Virus record (IMG/VR): IMGVR_UViG_3300017739_000099
Coordinates: 1 to 24,911 of that record
Origin: a virus
DNA: 24,911 nt
Direction: 5' to 3' (one strand)
Each line of letters begins with the position of its first letter. Positions within the stretch are counted from its first letter, which is position 1. The notes beneath the pieces are model-generated. The model made no database searches and was not told the origin of the DNA. It saw only the letters and a list, made by a program, of their open reading frames with translations. Of this stretch, positions 15,169-21,481 are shown in pieces. The translations under genes and the position numbers were made by a program.

Positions 15169-15207
15169 GGCTTTTACAACAGTTTCGTTGTAAGAGCCAC
15201 TTTTTTT
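15169..15207 (+). terminator. Strong intrinsic terminator in the attP region
   Basis: GGCTTTTACAAC (15169-15180) pairs with GTTGTAAGAGCC (15187-15198), 12 bp with one G-T pair and an AGTTTC loop. AC and seven T's (15201-15207) follow. On the plus strand it would end late transcription before the integrase operon. On the minus strand the stem is followed by TATATATATTTTT, so it may work both ways. Confidence 0.8.
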
Positions 15208-15308
15208 ATGCCTATTCTAAAGCTTGAATTGTAAATTTCAACTGCCTTTAGTGCAAATCTAGTGCAAATAGTAGTGCAAAATAAGGGCGAATAACCTATT
15301 GATTTTTC

Positions 15309-15346
15309 TTGACCTGTTGCAATTAAGTTGCTACTCATTGTATATC
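15309..15346 (+). promoter_or_regulatory. Integrase-operon promoter with GTTGC-N6-GTTGC repeat
   Basis: Candidate -35 TTGACC (15309-15314) with a weak -10 17 bases on (TACTCA, 15332-15337), or TTGCAA (15317-15322) with TATATC (15341-15346) at 18 bases. The direct repeat GTTGC (15316-15320, 15327-15331), 11 bases apart, lies in the spacer. The same arrangement sits on the leftward early promoter at 21408-21423. The 15373 gene begins about 25 bases downstream. Confidence 0.5.
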
Positions 15347-15372
15347 GATAAACAATGAAAAAAGGATATAAA

Positions 15373-15579
15373 ATGAAAACACTTATAGAACAAGGAATAG
15401 ATATAAAAAAAATAGATTATGTTATTTTTGAAAGACCAAGCAACTTTTGTACTATTGCATTTAAAAATGGTGGAGTAATGTCAAAAACATTAAATCACTT
15501 AAATGAAAAACAAATACAAAAATTAGAAAAGTTTGAAAAAACGGAACTTGACTTGGAATTTGAAGAGGCAATAGCATAA
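15373..15579 (+). CDS. Small acidic protein of unknown function
   Basis: A 68-aa protein starting at ATG 15373. This start has the ribosome site AAAGGA (15361-15366), whereas the in-frame ATG at 15355 has none. It runs MKTLIEQGIDIKKIDYVIFE, then CTIAFKNGGVMSKTL and a helical, Glu-rich C-terminus (LEKFEKTELDLEFEEAIA). It is the first gene of the integrase operon, four codon positions of which suggest a small alpha/beta fold. Excisionase or regulatory partners often occupy this place, but I see no HTH or winged-helix motif. Not recognised. Confidence 0.6.
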   Translation: MKTLIEQGIDIKKIDYVIFERPSNFCTIAFKNGGVMSKTLNHLNEKQIQKLEKFEKTELDLEFEEAIA

Positions 15580-15861
15580 ATGAACACAAAACCTTTAACA
15601 GAATTGTTATTTGTTAATACATATGACACTAACATAGTAAAAAAGCTTTTCCCTGAAGCTGCTAAAAAAATAAATACAATTTTTACTTTTGATATGAAGG
15701 GTCAAAAATACCTAAAAGACACTAATTTTCATGAAATTGTATATAAATACTTTAATATTAAGAAAAAAGACCGACTAGAATTTGACAAATGTTTTTGTTT
15801 TTTATGTGAAATTTTAGATGAAGAAAAAACCTTACCAAAATCAGGGAGGTTAGATATATAA
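15580..15861 (+). CDS. Unknown protein next to the integrase
   Basis: A 93-aa protein that starts at the base after the previous stop and whose stop overlaps the integrase ATG (ATAATGG). It contains TELLFVNTYDTNIVKKLFPE, a Lys-rich middle (YFNIKKKDRLEFDKC) and Cys residues in CFCFLCEIL. Tight coupling to the integrase suggests a role in recombination directionality or regulation, but I do not recognise a family or a DNA-binding motif. An SD-like AGGGAGG precedes the integrase start inside this gene's 3' end. Confidence 0.6.
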   Translation: MNTKPLTELLFVNTYDTNIVKKLFPEAAKKINTIFTFDMKGQKYLKDTNFHEIVYKYFNIKKKDRLEFDKCFCFLCEILDEEKTLPKSGRLDI

Positions 15862-17012
15862 TGGCTGACTTACACAAACGAAAGTGGCTTAACAAACAAG
15901 GCAAACCTCAATGGGCTTGGTGCTATAAATGGAAAGAAAACGGAAAAGACCACTCCGTACAAAGTAAAATAAAGCAAGTTGTTGAAAAGGCCAAACAAGA
16001 ACACCAAGAACGAAAATACAATCATTTAACAAATGATAAAGTTGATTTAGTTAGCAGCTATAATCAATATGTAAATTCTTTAAACAATCAACTAATTAAT
16101 AAAGATATAGGTATAGGCCATGTTAAAGATTGTAAATCAATATATACACACCAAATATTAAACAAGCTTAACAATGTTAATCTTAAAGATATTGATTACA
16201 TTTGGATTGAAAATTATATAGCCAAATTAAGAAATGATGGACTTACTGATGCTTATATTAAAAGAGTCTTTCATATTTTTAAAGCTATATACGATGTTAA
16301 TGTACCAAAATTAATTAGAACTAACCCATTTGTTGCTAAAGATTTTTTCAAAAAAAGTCGTAAATCTACAACTAGAGATATGATTAACTTTGATATTTGG
16401 TCATTTAGCAAAATCCAAGAATTAATAAGTTTTGTGCCTAATAAACCTACACAGCTTATGTTTAAGCTAATGGTAGATACTGCTTGTAGGCCAAGTGAAG
16501 CTAGGGCTGCTAGTAGGACTCATTTAAAAGTATTATCTAATACACCGCATTTTGAAGTCAATTTTAGTATTGATAGAGATAACAAGCTAAAACCCCCTAA
16601 AACTGATGAGGGGCATAGAACAGTTACTATAAGTGCTAACCTAAAAGATGAGCTTGTAAGTTATATTAATACCTTACCTAAAAACCAAGAGTATTTGTTT
16701 TTAAATGGTAAAGGTAATTTTATTGACTTAAAAAGTATGACTAAAGACTTAAATATTGCCATACAAGCTATATCTAAAAAGTATAAAATTGATTATTTTA
16801 GTAATAGAAAAACTTATAGCTTTAGACATTGGGCTGCTAGTAAATGGGCTTATGATGGTATTTATGAAAATGCCATAGATTTATGTAGAGATATGGGCGA
16901 TAAAAGTGTGGACTTTGTTTATAAAAATTACATTAAAAGATATGGTAAAAAGCCTGACCCTAAAATATCAGCCTATAAAGATACATCTAATGCTTGGGGA
17001 ACAGCTGTTTAA
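15861..17012 (+). CDS. int: Phage tyrosine integrase
   Basis: A 383-aa site-specific recombinase. Residues about 1-55 form a basic N-terminal arm-binding region (WLNKQGKPQWAWCYKWKENG). Residues about 62-165 are the core-binding helical domain (SAM-like). The catalytic domain spans about 180-370. Visible catalytic residues are Arg210 (DTACRPSEAR), Lys247 (PPKTDEGHRTV) and Arg322 in YSFRH. The nucleophile is probably Tyr357 (KNYIK), with Tyr354 as alternative. Two usual residues differ: the first His of HxxRH is Tyr319, and the GH before the tyrosine is GD (346-347). It is expected to recombine the attP at 15061-15280 with a host tRNA-Thr gene. A ribosome site, GGGAGG, overlaps the preceding gene. 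Confidence 0.92.
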   Translation: MADLHKRKWLNKQGKPQWAWCYKWKENGKDHSVQSKIKQVVEKAKQEHQERKYNHLTNDKVDLVSSYNQYVNSLNNQLINKDIGIGHVKDCKSIYTHQILNKLNNVNLKDIDYIWIENYIAKLRNDGLTDAYIKRVFHIFKAIYDVNVPKLIRTNPFVAKDFFKKSRKSTTRDMINFDIWSFSKIQELISFVPNKPTQLMFKLMVDTACRPSEARAASRTHLKVLSNTPHFEVNFSIDRDNKLKPPKTDEGHRTVTISANLKDELVSYINTLPKNQEYLFLNGKGNFIDLKSMTKDLNIAIQAISKKYKIDYFSNRKTYSFRHWAASKWAYDGIYENAIDLCRDMGDKSVDFVYKNYIKRYGKKPDPKISAYKDTSNAWGTAV

Positions 17013-17042
17013 AAGGCCATACAAGGCCATACAAGGCTATCA
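17013..17042. repeat. Three 10-bp direct repeats after the integrase
   Basis: AAGGCCATAC occurs at 17013-17022 and 17023-17032, followed by a partial third copy, AAGGCTATCA (17033-17042). The 10-base period is one helical turn. It begins at the integrase stop. It may be a protein site or simple slippage; no function is assigned. Confidence 0.5.
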
Positions 17043-17076
17043 ATTACAATCTATGAGGGTTATAAAGCTTATTAAA

Positions 17077-17110
17077 ATGGGCTTACAATAACTTAATACT
17101 ATAAGCCCAT
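17077..17110. terminator. Hairpin between converging integrase and repressor genes
   Basis: ATGGGCTTA (17077-17085) pairs perfectly with TAAGCCCAT (17102-17110) over 9 bp with a 16-base loop. It sits between two converging operons, where bidirectional terminators are common. No T-run follows on either strand, so termination strength is uncertain. Confidence 0.45.
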
Positions 17111-17133
17111 ACACACAACGATACTCAAAGCTA

Positions 17134-17484
17134 TTAACTTTGGGTATCAACATCAACTTTTACAGAGCTTGTTGATGGCTTTAAGGCCATATTATCAGGT
17201 GTCTGTAAATAACCTAATAATTTTGTACCACCTCTTACTTTACTTGGTAGTATTTCTACTGGTGCAGCTTTTACCAAATCAACTAAGTGGGTTAGTGGAA
17301 TTTCTAAAGTTTTAAATATCATACATAAATTTTTACCTTTTAATTCATTTGTGCCTTTTTCGTATTTTTGAACTTGCTGATATGAAACTCCTAAAACTTT
17401 TGCCACATCGTCTTGTATTAAACCTTTTTTTAATCTGTATTCTTTTATTAATTCACCTAATGCTTCATCAAATAACTTGCTCAT
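17134..17484 (-). CDS. XRE-family HTH regulator (CI/Cro-like repressor candidate)
   Basis: A 116-aa protein. Residues about 8-66 form a classic XRE helix-turn-helix (LGELIKEYRLKKGLIQDDVAKVLG, VSYQQVQKYEKGTN, NLCMIFKTLEIPLTHLVDL). The C-terminal 45 residues are an unstructured-looking tail without a peptidase or dimerisation fold. It has its own ribosome site (AAAGG, 5 bases before ATG) and is last in the leftward operon, with a 74-base gap upstream that could hold its own promoter. It is a candidate for binding the TGTTGC-N6-GTTGCT repeats or the TTGATT-N5-AATCAA palindrome. It lacks an autocleavage domain, so induction would not follow the lambda CI route. Confidence 0.85.
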   Translation of the reverse strand: MSKLFDEALGELIKEYRLKKGLIQDDVAKVLGVSYQQVQKYEKGTNELKGKNLCMIFKTLEIPLTHLVDLVKAAPVEILPSKVRGGTKLLGYLQTPDNMALKPSTSSVKVDVDTQS

Positions 17485-17558
17485 TTTTACCTTTCATTTT
17501 TTAAGGAGAGAGAGAACCTTATAAGAAGTTTACAACTCTTACTTTAACAAACTAAAAA

Positions 17559-17735
17559 TTACTTAAACATATAGTTTGCGTCTTTATTTTCTACCTCAAC
17601 AATTCGTCTATATAACTGTTTGTACTCAACATAATTTTTTAGGCTTTTAACATTTTGTCTATTCTCAATTTTAGCCATAATGTTTTTATGTACCTTGTCC
17701 AGTTTTTTGTATAGACGCACCTTTGAATTGTTCAT
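17559..17735 (-). CDS. 58-aa basic helical protein
   Basis: A short leftward gene, ATG at 17735 with ribosome site AAAGGAG four bases upstream (AAAGGAGACCGATG), ending TAA 17561-17559. It is rich in Lys, Arg and Tyr (NNSKVRLYKKLDKVHKNIMA, YVEYKQLYRRIVEVEN), probably all helix. It overlaps the end of the 17686-17916 gene by 50 bases in another frame. It fills an otherwise empty stretch between two genes and keeps an open frame with a clear start site, which supports it. Not recognised. Confidence 0.6.
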   Translation of the reverse strand: MNNSKVRLYKKLDKVHKNIMAKIENRQNVKSLKNYVEYKQLYRRIVEVENKDANYMFK

Positions 17736-17916
17736 CGGTCTCCTTTGTTAATTTAATGTTAGATTTTGTATATTTTAAATCTAACACTTCAATCTTGGCA
17801 TTATCGCCAGGACTATCTGTTTCTGCTGCAACTTGCACAGAATCAAATTCTTTTGTAGCTGTAAACTCAGCAGTACCTTGCCATGTTTTTTTACAGTTTT
17901 GTTTAGTGGAACTCAT
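17686..17916 (-). CDS. Small unknown early protein
   Basis: A 76-aa protein with WQGTAEFTATKEFDSVQVAAE and AKIEVLDLKYTKSNIKLTKETDEQFKG, which reads as beta strands with alternating hydrophobic residues. Start ATG 17916 overlaps the stop of the upstream winged-helix gene; AAGGAG lies 11 bases upstream. The size and place in the operon, near the recombination genes, recall small ssDNA-binding or modifier proteins, but no motif supports that. Function unknown. Confidence 0.6.
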   Translation of the reverse strand: MSSTKQNCKKTWQGTAEFTATKEFDSVQVAAETDSPGDNAKIEVLDLKYTKSNIKLTKETDEQFKGASIQKTGQGT

Positions 17917-18199
17917 TTAGTGAGTACTCCTTGTTAAACTTTAATGTATTAATATTATTTATTTGTGCTGCACTCATCCTTATTTTTCTTTGTGCAGATT
18001 TACCTACATCTATTAAATGTAAACTTTTTAGCTCTGAAACAATTTTACCAGCCCTAGCTCTACTGAATCTAAATTTTTTTGATATCTCTAGTTGTGTTGG
18101 GCTATATGAATTTTTACTTATAAATTCACTTATAAATTTTAAAACATCGTATTTAATTCTACTTAAATAGATGTATTGTTCATCGCTTTTTTTTGTCAT
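17903..18199 (-). CDS. Winged-helix DNA-binding protein (LexA-type N-domain)
   Basis: A 98-aa protein. I use ATG 18199, which has AAAGGA seven bases upstream; a longer frame would overlap the DUF3310 gene by 80 bases. Residues about 12-65 look like a LexA/MarR-type wing: LSRIKYDVLKFISEFISKNS, SPTQLEISKKFRFSRARAGKIVSELKSLHLI. The layout of a search helix after 'SPTQLEIS' and a recognition helix 'SRARAGKIVSELK' is typical. There is no C-terminal peptidase domain. Probably an early regulator; it is the second regulatory candidate besides the XRE protein. Confidence 0.7.
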   Translation of the reverse strand: MTKKSDEQYIYLSRIKYDVLKFISEFISKNSYSPTQLEISKKFRFSRARAGKIVSELKSLHLIDVGKSAQRKIRMSAAQINNINTLKFNKEYSLNEFH

Positions 18200-18500
18200 T
18201 ATCTTTTCCTTTAAATAAATTTTCAACATTTGCTGTATCAAAATCTTTGAAGATTCCACCTTCTTTTTTTATAATGTTTAAAACATCTAATAATTTTTCG
18301 GAGTATTTAATAGATTTCATTACATCCATTATGGCTTTATCAATTGTTAAACCACCTTTACTGCCGAATCTCATTAAATGTTTCATACTTGAACATCGTA
18401 AATAACCAATAGCTTCTTCCTCTGATACTTGGGACATAATTGCATCCCAAGTTTCAATAGATTTATCCTTGTAGTGTTTTGGATTATCGCTTTCAGACAT
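18180..18500 (-). CDS. DUF3310-family protein (T7 gp1.7-like)
   Basis: A 106-aa protein. The N-terminus NPKHYKDKSIETWDAIMSQV (residues 5-24), followed by GYLRCSSMKHLMRFGSKGG, is the DUF3310 signature, with conserved N-P-x-H-Y and a Y-x-x-R/K-x-x-x-x-x-K-x-x-x-R-x-G motif. The T7 member gp1.7 is known as a nucleotide kinase, so a role in nucleotide metabolism or early takeover is likely by family. Start TAATG overlaps the previous stop. The C-terminus (FKGKDNDKKKR) overlaps the next gene by 20 bases. Confidence 0.75.
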   Translation of the reverse strand: MSESDNPKHYKDKSIETWDAIMSQVSEEEAIGYLRCSSMKHLMRFGSKGGLTIDKAIMDVMKSIKYSEKLLDVLNIIKKEGGIFKDFDTANVENLFKGKDNDKKKR

Positions 18501-18736
18501 TAAAAAGGTGCTTTCGTATCAGATTTATAAGGCACACCAATTTTTAAATGTGGATTTGGTTTACCCTCTCTTGTAGCATTTCCCCAAAAAGTTATGTCAG
18601 CTACAGTACCGGCTTTAATTACTATATCTTTTTGAAATTTAAAATTTTTAAAGCTATGAGTAGGTGCAGCTGGATTATCACTTTCGTTTTTATAAACATT
18701 AAAATATACTTCATCTTTTTTTTCCATATTGGCCAT
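18500..18736 (-). CDS. Small beta-rich protein of unknown function
   Basis: A 78-aa protein with alternating strands (EVYFNVYKNESDNPAAPTHS, FQKDIVIKAGTVADITFWGN, HLKIGVPYKSD). It begins with ATG 18736 after AAAGGA (spacing 8), and its start overlaps the stop of the annealing-protein gene. Composition and place suggest a small OB- or SH3-like domain binding DNA or the annealing protein. That is speculation, and no named family is recognised. Confidence 0.6.
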   Translation of the reverse strand: MANMEKKDEVYFNVYKNESDNPAAPTHSFKNFKFQKDIVIKAGTVADITFWGNATREGKPNPHLKIGVPYKSDTKAPF

Positions 18737-19404
18737 TATTGTTTTCCTTTATTTATTTTTTCTTTACTTTTGATGTATGTTTGTTGTGTTAGTTCATGTA
18801 GGCTAGGGCTATTGGCTTTAACAGCATCTAAACTATCTGAATATTGTTTTAAATAAGGTTGCATCCTTTTTTCAAAATCATTTTCTGTTTTTGAATTTTT
18901 AGCTTCCTCCTCTATTGATTTTTTAAAAAAAGTTACAAAATCATGAATATTAGCAAATTGTTTTGCTACTACTTTTGGTTCTTCCTTTTTAGTTGTTTCT
19001 TTTTTAGCTATTGCGTTTTGTTGTACTACTGCATTACCAACCTCTTCAGCACTTGCATATTCAGTACCATGTAAACCCATAGCAGCTAAAGCCCTACCTA
19101 AAGCAGATGTTTCTGCATTTTCTAAAGCACTTGTTTTATTTATAAATGTTGAGCCAATTTTTTCTAAAGCTAAACCTGAGTAAGTATTGTTTAAAACTTT
19201 TATAATAACTTTTACAGCAACCATGCCATCTTTACATAATGGTTCAATAATTGATGAATCAATTGATGTTTCGCTTGGAAAAGCATTCATTAAAACAGTG
19301 TGCCTTGTTGCTACTGTTAAATAATTTTTACCTTTAAAGTCCATACCTTTAGCTTTACTTAATATTTGTTTCATCTGCTCATACTTGGCAGCATAATCTT
19401 TCAT
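18736..19404 (-). CDS. Putative single-strand annealing protein (Erf/Rad52-like)
   Basis: A 222-aa protein. Residues about 92-121 carry ENAETSALGRALAAMGLHG followed by TEYASAEEV. This 'ETSAxGRALAxxGLxG..ASxEEV' block marks a large group of phage single-strand annealing proteins. The N-terminal part (KGKNYLTVATRHTVLMNAFP, AVKVIIKVL) would form the core, and the C-terminal half is a Lys/Glu-rich linker and helix. It would pair complementary DNA ends made by the exonuclease encoded two genes upstream. Start ATG 19404 overlaps the previous stop and follows AAAGGGG. The family assignment is from the motif only. Confidence 0.65.
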   Translation of the reverse strand: MKDYAAKYEQMKQILSKAKGMDFKGKNYLTVATRHTVLMNAFPSETSIDSSIIEPLCKDGMVAVKVIIKVLNNTYSGLALEKIGSTFINKTSALENAETSALGRALAAMGLHGTEYASAEEVGNAVVQQNAIAKKETTKKEEPKVVAKQFANIHDFVTFFKKSIEEEAKNSKTENDFEKRMQPYLKQYSDSLDAVKANSPSLHELTQQTYIKSKEKINKGKQ

Positions 19405-19718
19405 ATATCCCCTTTGTTTCTAAATTGGTCGATGGTTTGTTTTTCAAGTTTTGTGTATTTTTCCTGTAAATTTTCAAATCTTATTACAAGTGTTTCCCAT
19501 TTATCTTTATAAAATGTCATCCTTTTCATGTAATATCTTGCATTTTCTACTTCAGCTTTTATTGCTTCTTGTGCAGCATTTAAGTTTTTAGATTCTAAAA
19601 CAGGTTTTGTTTCTGTAATTGACCTAACATCAACTGTCATAAAACAGATTTGACAATAATTCATATTTTCATAATTTACTGTTGATGGTTCTTTACACAT
19701 TGAACAAGAATTAAACAT
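19401..19718 (-). CDS. Zinc-ribbon coiled-coil protein
   Basis: A 105-aa protein starting at ATG 19718, whose codon overlaps the exonuclease stop (ATGTTTAA). A longer frame to 19805 lies wholly inside the exonuclease gene. The N-terminus has a C4 zinc ribbon, SCSMCKEPSTVNYENMNYCQICF (CxxC-x13-CxxC, residues about 5-24). Residues about 45-100 are a coiled coil (AQEAIKAEVENARYYMKRMT, ENLQEKYTKLEKQTID). It lies between exonuclease and annealing protein, so it may be a partner in recombination. A second short zinc ribbon is at 22192-22344. Confidence 0.65.
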   Translation of the reverse strand: MFNSCSMCKEPSTVNYENMNYCQICFMTVDVRSITETKPVLESKNLNAAQEAIKAEVENARYYMKRMTFYKDKWETLVIRFENLQEKYTKLEKQTIDQFRNKGDI

Positions 19719-20643
19719 AATAGCTTTTAAACCTTTCAATAAACTCATCAGGTACATTATCCCAACCCCAACCTTTTTTTTTAATATCAGAGAAATCAGG
19801 CACACAAAGCCAAGCTAATTTTTTTACATCACCATCAGCTGCCTCTAGTTTTTTTTGCCAAGCAATCTCATAAATTTTTAAAACATTTAAAGCTTTAGTT
19901 AAATTTTCTTCCTTTAACTCATCGCAGTTACGTTCAGTAAATAATTTTCTTTCAGTTGCAGTAGCATAAGACAGAAAAGGCGGTACTTTGACCGCCTTTT
20001 TGTACAGGGAGACTTGCATAACATCGCTAAAATAAGGTCGTTGTTCAATTCTTTGATGTGTATAGACCCAATCGCCAATTCTGTTATTAGTAACTTTTTC
20101 TTTTTTTTTCTTTTTAGGGTCTTGTTTAAGTGGTTTGTTAGAAACTGTGCCAAACTTATTTTTAAAATCGCCTAATACTTTTTTCGAAACTAAATCAATA
20201 TACATTAACCAATAAGTTTGTACTGGTGGAGTCCATAAAGTTTTTTGTTCTTCAGCAACCCATTTTTGTTTACCATAAATATCTTCTACTTCTTTAATAT
20301 TATCTAAATGGTTTTGTGCTTGTGGCTTTGCAAATCTGTAAATAAATTGAAATTTAATTGAATCTTTTTCATTAAATGGTGTGTAACTATCCACTAATCT
20401 TTGCACATCAGGTGAAAATAAAGCTTCATCTAAAGTTATTTTTTTAGTTAAAACTTCTTGAACTATTAAATGTACTAATGAGCCACCTCTAAAAGAAGCA
20501 TTATCTAAGCTTCTTGATTCTTGGCTAGTTAAGACTATTTTTTTAAAAAATCTGTCAGCTGCTTTCATATTAGCAGTAGACTTGGAAGTGTGGGCTAAAT
20601 TAAACTTGGTATAACAATCGCCTACCTTTTGAAATATATCCAT
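19711..20643 (-). CDS. Phage exonuclease, RecB/Cas4-like PD-(D/E)XK family
   Basis: A 310-aa nuclease with the ordered motifs of the family. His58 lies in FRGGSLVHLIVQE, Asp150 in YIDLVSKK, Asp159 and Lys161 in LGDFKNK, and Gln210/Tyr214 in DVMQVSLYKKA, the QxxxY motif of RecB-type exonucleases. There is a Lys-rich insertion at 176-184. It should degrade one DNA strand from ends and feed the annealing protein encoded downstream (exo plus SSAP). It has its own promoter candidate at 20645-20680, and the ATG lies only a few bases from the predicted start of transcription, without an SD. The C-terminus continues in an overlapping zinc-ribbon gene. Confidence 0.8.
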   Translation of the reverse strand: MDIFQKVGDCYTKFNLAHTSKSTANMKAADRFFKKIVLTSQESRSLDNASFRGGSLVHLIVQEVLTKKITLDEALFSPDVQRLVDSYTPFNEKDSIKFQFIYRFAKPQAQNHLDNIKEVEDIYGKQKWVAEEQKTLWTPPVQTYWLMYIDLVSKKVLGDFKNKFGTVSNKPLKQDPKKKKKEKVTNNRIGDWVYTHQRIEQRPYFSDVMQVSLYKKAVKVPPFLSYATATERKLFTERNCDELKEENLTKALNVLKIYEIAWQKKLEAADGDVKKLAWLCVPDFSDIKKKGWGWDNVPDEFIERFKSYYV

Positions 20644-20644
20644 T

Positions 20645-20680
20645 ACCGAATCTTATAATATATTTCAGCAACTCAATCAA
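20645..20680 (-). promoter_or_regulatory. Internal leftward promoter; near-leaderless exonuclease start
   Basis: On the minus strand TTGATT (20680-20675) and TATAAG (20657-20652) are spaced by 17 bases. Transcription would start about six bases downstream, at or just before ATG 20643, leaving nearly no leader and no SD. The spacer contains GAGTTGCTG, similar to half of the GTTGC repeat. The stretch 20644-20704 holds nothing else. Confidence 0.55.
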
Positions 20681-20704
20681 CATCTAAAGGCAATTGGTAT
20701 GCAA

Positions 20705-21370
20705 TTATTTTTTCACAACTTTATAGTTAGTAGTGGCATCTTCAATTCTTGCAGACCAATCAGGAGTTATATTACTTACTACAGCACCATGTAATTTACC
20801 TGTTAAAATACAGTAAGAAACAACATTATAACTACCATCGCCATTAGGTTCTAACCAACCCATGTAAACAACTTTAGATTTTTTACATTTAACAAATGAT
20901 AATTTACCATCTGCTTCGTAACTTACTTTATTACTATTTTTATATAATCTTATTGCATTTGGTAAGGTTCTGCCTTTGTGTATTATTCCAACGCACTCAG
21001 GATTTGCAATTGCAACCTCTATTTTAAATTTTCGCTTTTCAGGATACATAAGCACTTTACCACCATCAAGCGATTCCCCTATAACTTTAATAAAATTTTT
21101 ACCCCCAATAAAGTCTTTTGCTACTAAATAAGCATCATTAGGTTTTTTATTTTCATTTAATAATTTAGCTAAAAACCTAGCTGTATCGTATTCACCCCAA
21201 TTAGTTTTAGCATCATCTTTTTTATTAATATTCCTATTTAGCTTTATTTCCCAATTTCTTGCAGTAGCTTTATTTTTGAATTTTTTAGCTAATAGGTGTT
21301 TTAAAACAATTTCTCTACTATCTCTAATTGTAGTCCATTTTTCTTTATTAAATATTGCCATTAACATCAT
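20705..21370 (-). CDS. First gene of the leftward early operon, unknown
   Basis: A 221-aa protein. The start ATG 21370 has AAAGGA six bases upstream; other ATGs follow at codons 2 and 4. The N-terminus is a basic helical region (KEKWTTIRDSREIVLKHLLA, ATARNWEIKLNRNIN), the middle AYLVAKDFIGGKNFIKVIG, and the C-terminal half beta-rich (KVVYMGWLEPNGDGSYNVVS). There is no catalytic motif that I recognise. As the first product of the leftward early promoter it may be a host-takeover or regulatory protein, but this is inference from position. Confidence 0.65.
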   Translation of the reverse strand: MMLMAIFNKEKWTTIRDSREIVLKHLLAKKFKNKATARNWEIKLNRNINKKDDAKTNWGEYDTARFLAKLLNENKKPNDAYLVAKDFIGGKNFIKVIGESLDGGKVLMYPEKRKFKIEVAIANPECVGIIHKGRTLPNAIRLYKNSNKVSYEADGKLSFVKCKKSKVVYMGWLEPNGDGSYNVVSYCILTGKLHGAVVSNITPDWSARIEDATTNYKVVKK

Positions 21371-21407
21371 TTTATATCCTTTTGTTTACAATTGCTATTA
21401 CCTAATT

Positions 21408-21440
21408 GTTGCTTATAGGTTGCTTTGTACTACCTTACAA
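21408..21440 (-). promoter_or_regulatory. Leftward early promoter with GTTGC-N6-GTTGC operator
   Basis: Minus-strand -35 TTGTAA (21440-21435) and -10 TATAAG (21417-21412) are 17 bases apart. On the plus strand GTTGC at 21408-21412 and 21419-21423 are 11 bases apart and bracket the -10 exactly. The same repeat occurs at 15316-15331. Binding here would block the leftward operon. Confidence 0.65.
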
Positions 21441-21481
21441 GCTTTAATTTACATAGATTGTGCATTAATATATACTCAATG

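Larger units (their letters stand above)
15061..15280. repeat. Integrase arm-type repeats TAGTGCAAA flanking attP core
   Basis: Exact TAGTGCAAA occurs at 15072-15080, 15249-15257, 15260-15268 and 15272-15280. A partial copy, TAGTGCTTG, is at 15061-15069. Steps of 11, 11 and 12 bases put the copies on one face of the helix. Copies lie on both sides of the tRNA-like core (two left, three right), the layout of arm-type sites for a heterobivalent tyrosine integrase. The integrase gene lies just downstream. Confidence 0.75.

Noticed and set aside
14935-15372. Hidden protein gene in the attachment region
   Set aside because: All frames are interrupted by stops within short distances and no ribosome site precedes an ATG before 15373; the region is explained by hairpins, attP sites, a terminator and a promoter.
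17013-17042. CRISPR-like array
   Set aside because: Only three 10-base repeats with no spacers; treated as a simple direct repeat. No CRISPR array is present in the window.
18193-18856. Rightward open frames within the leftward early operon
   Set aside because: They lie opposite genes with family motifs (DUF3310, annealing protein) and give Phe/Ile/Ser-rich nonsense products.
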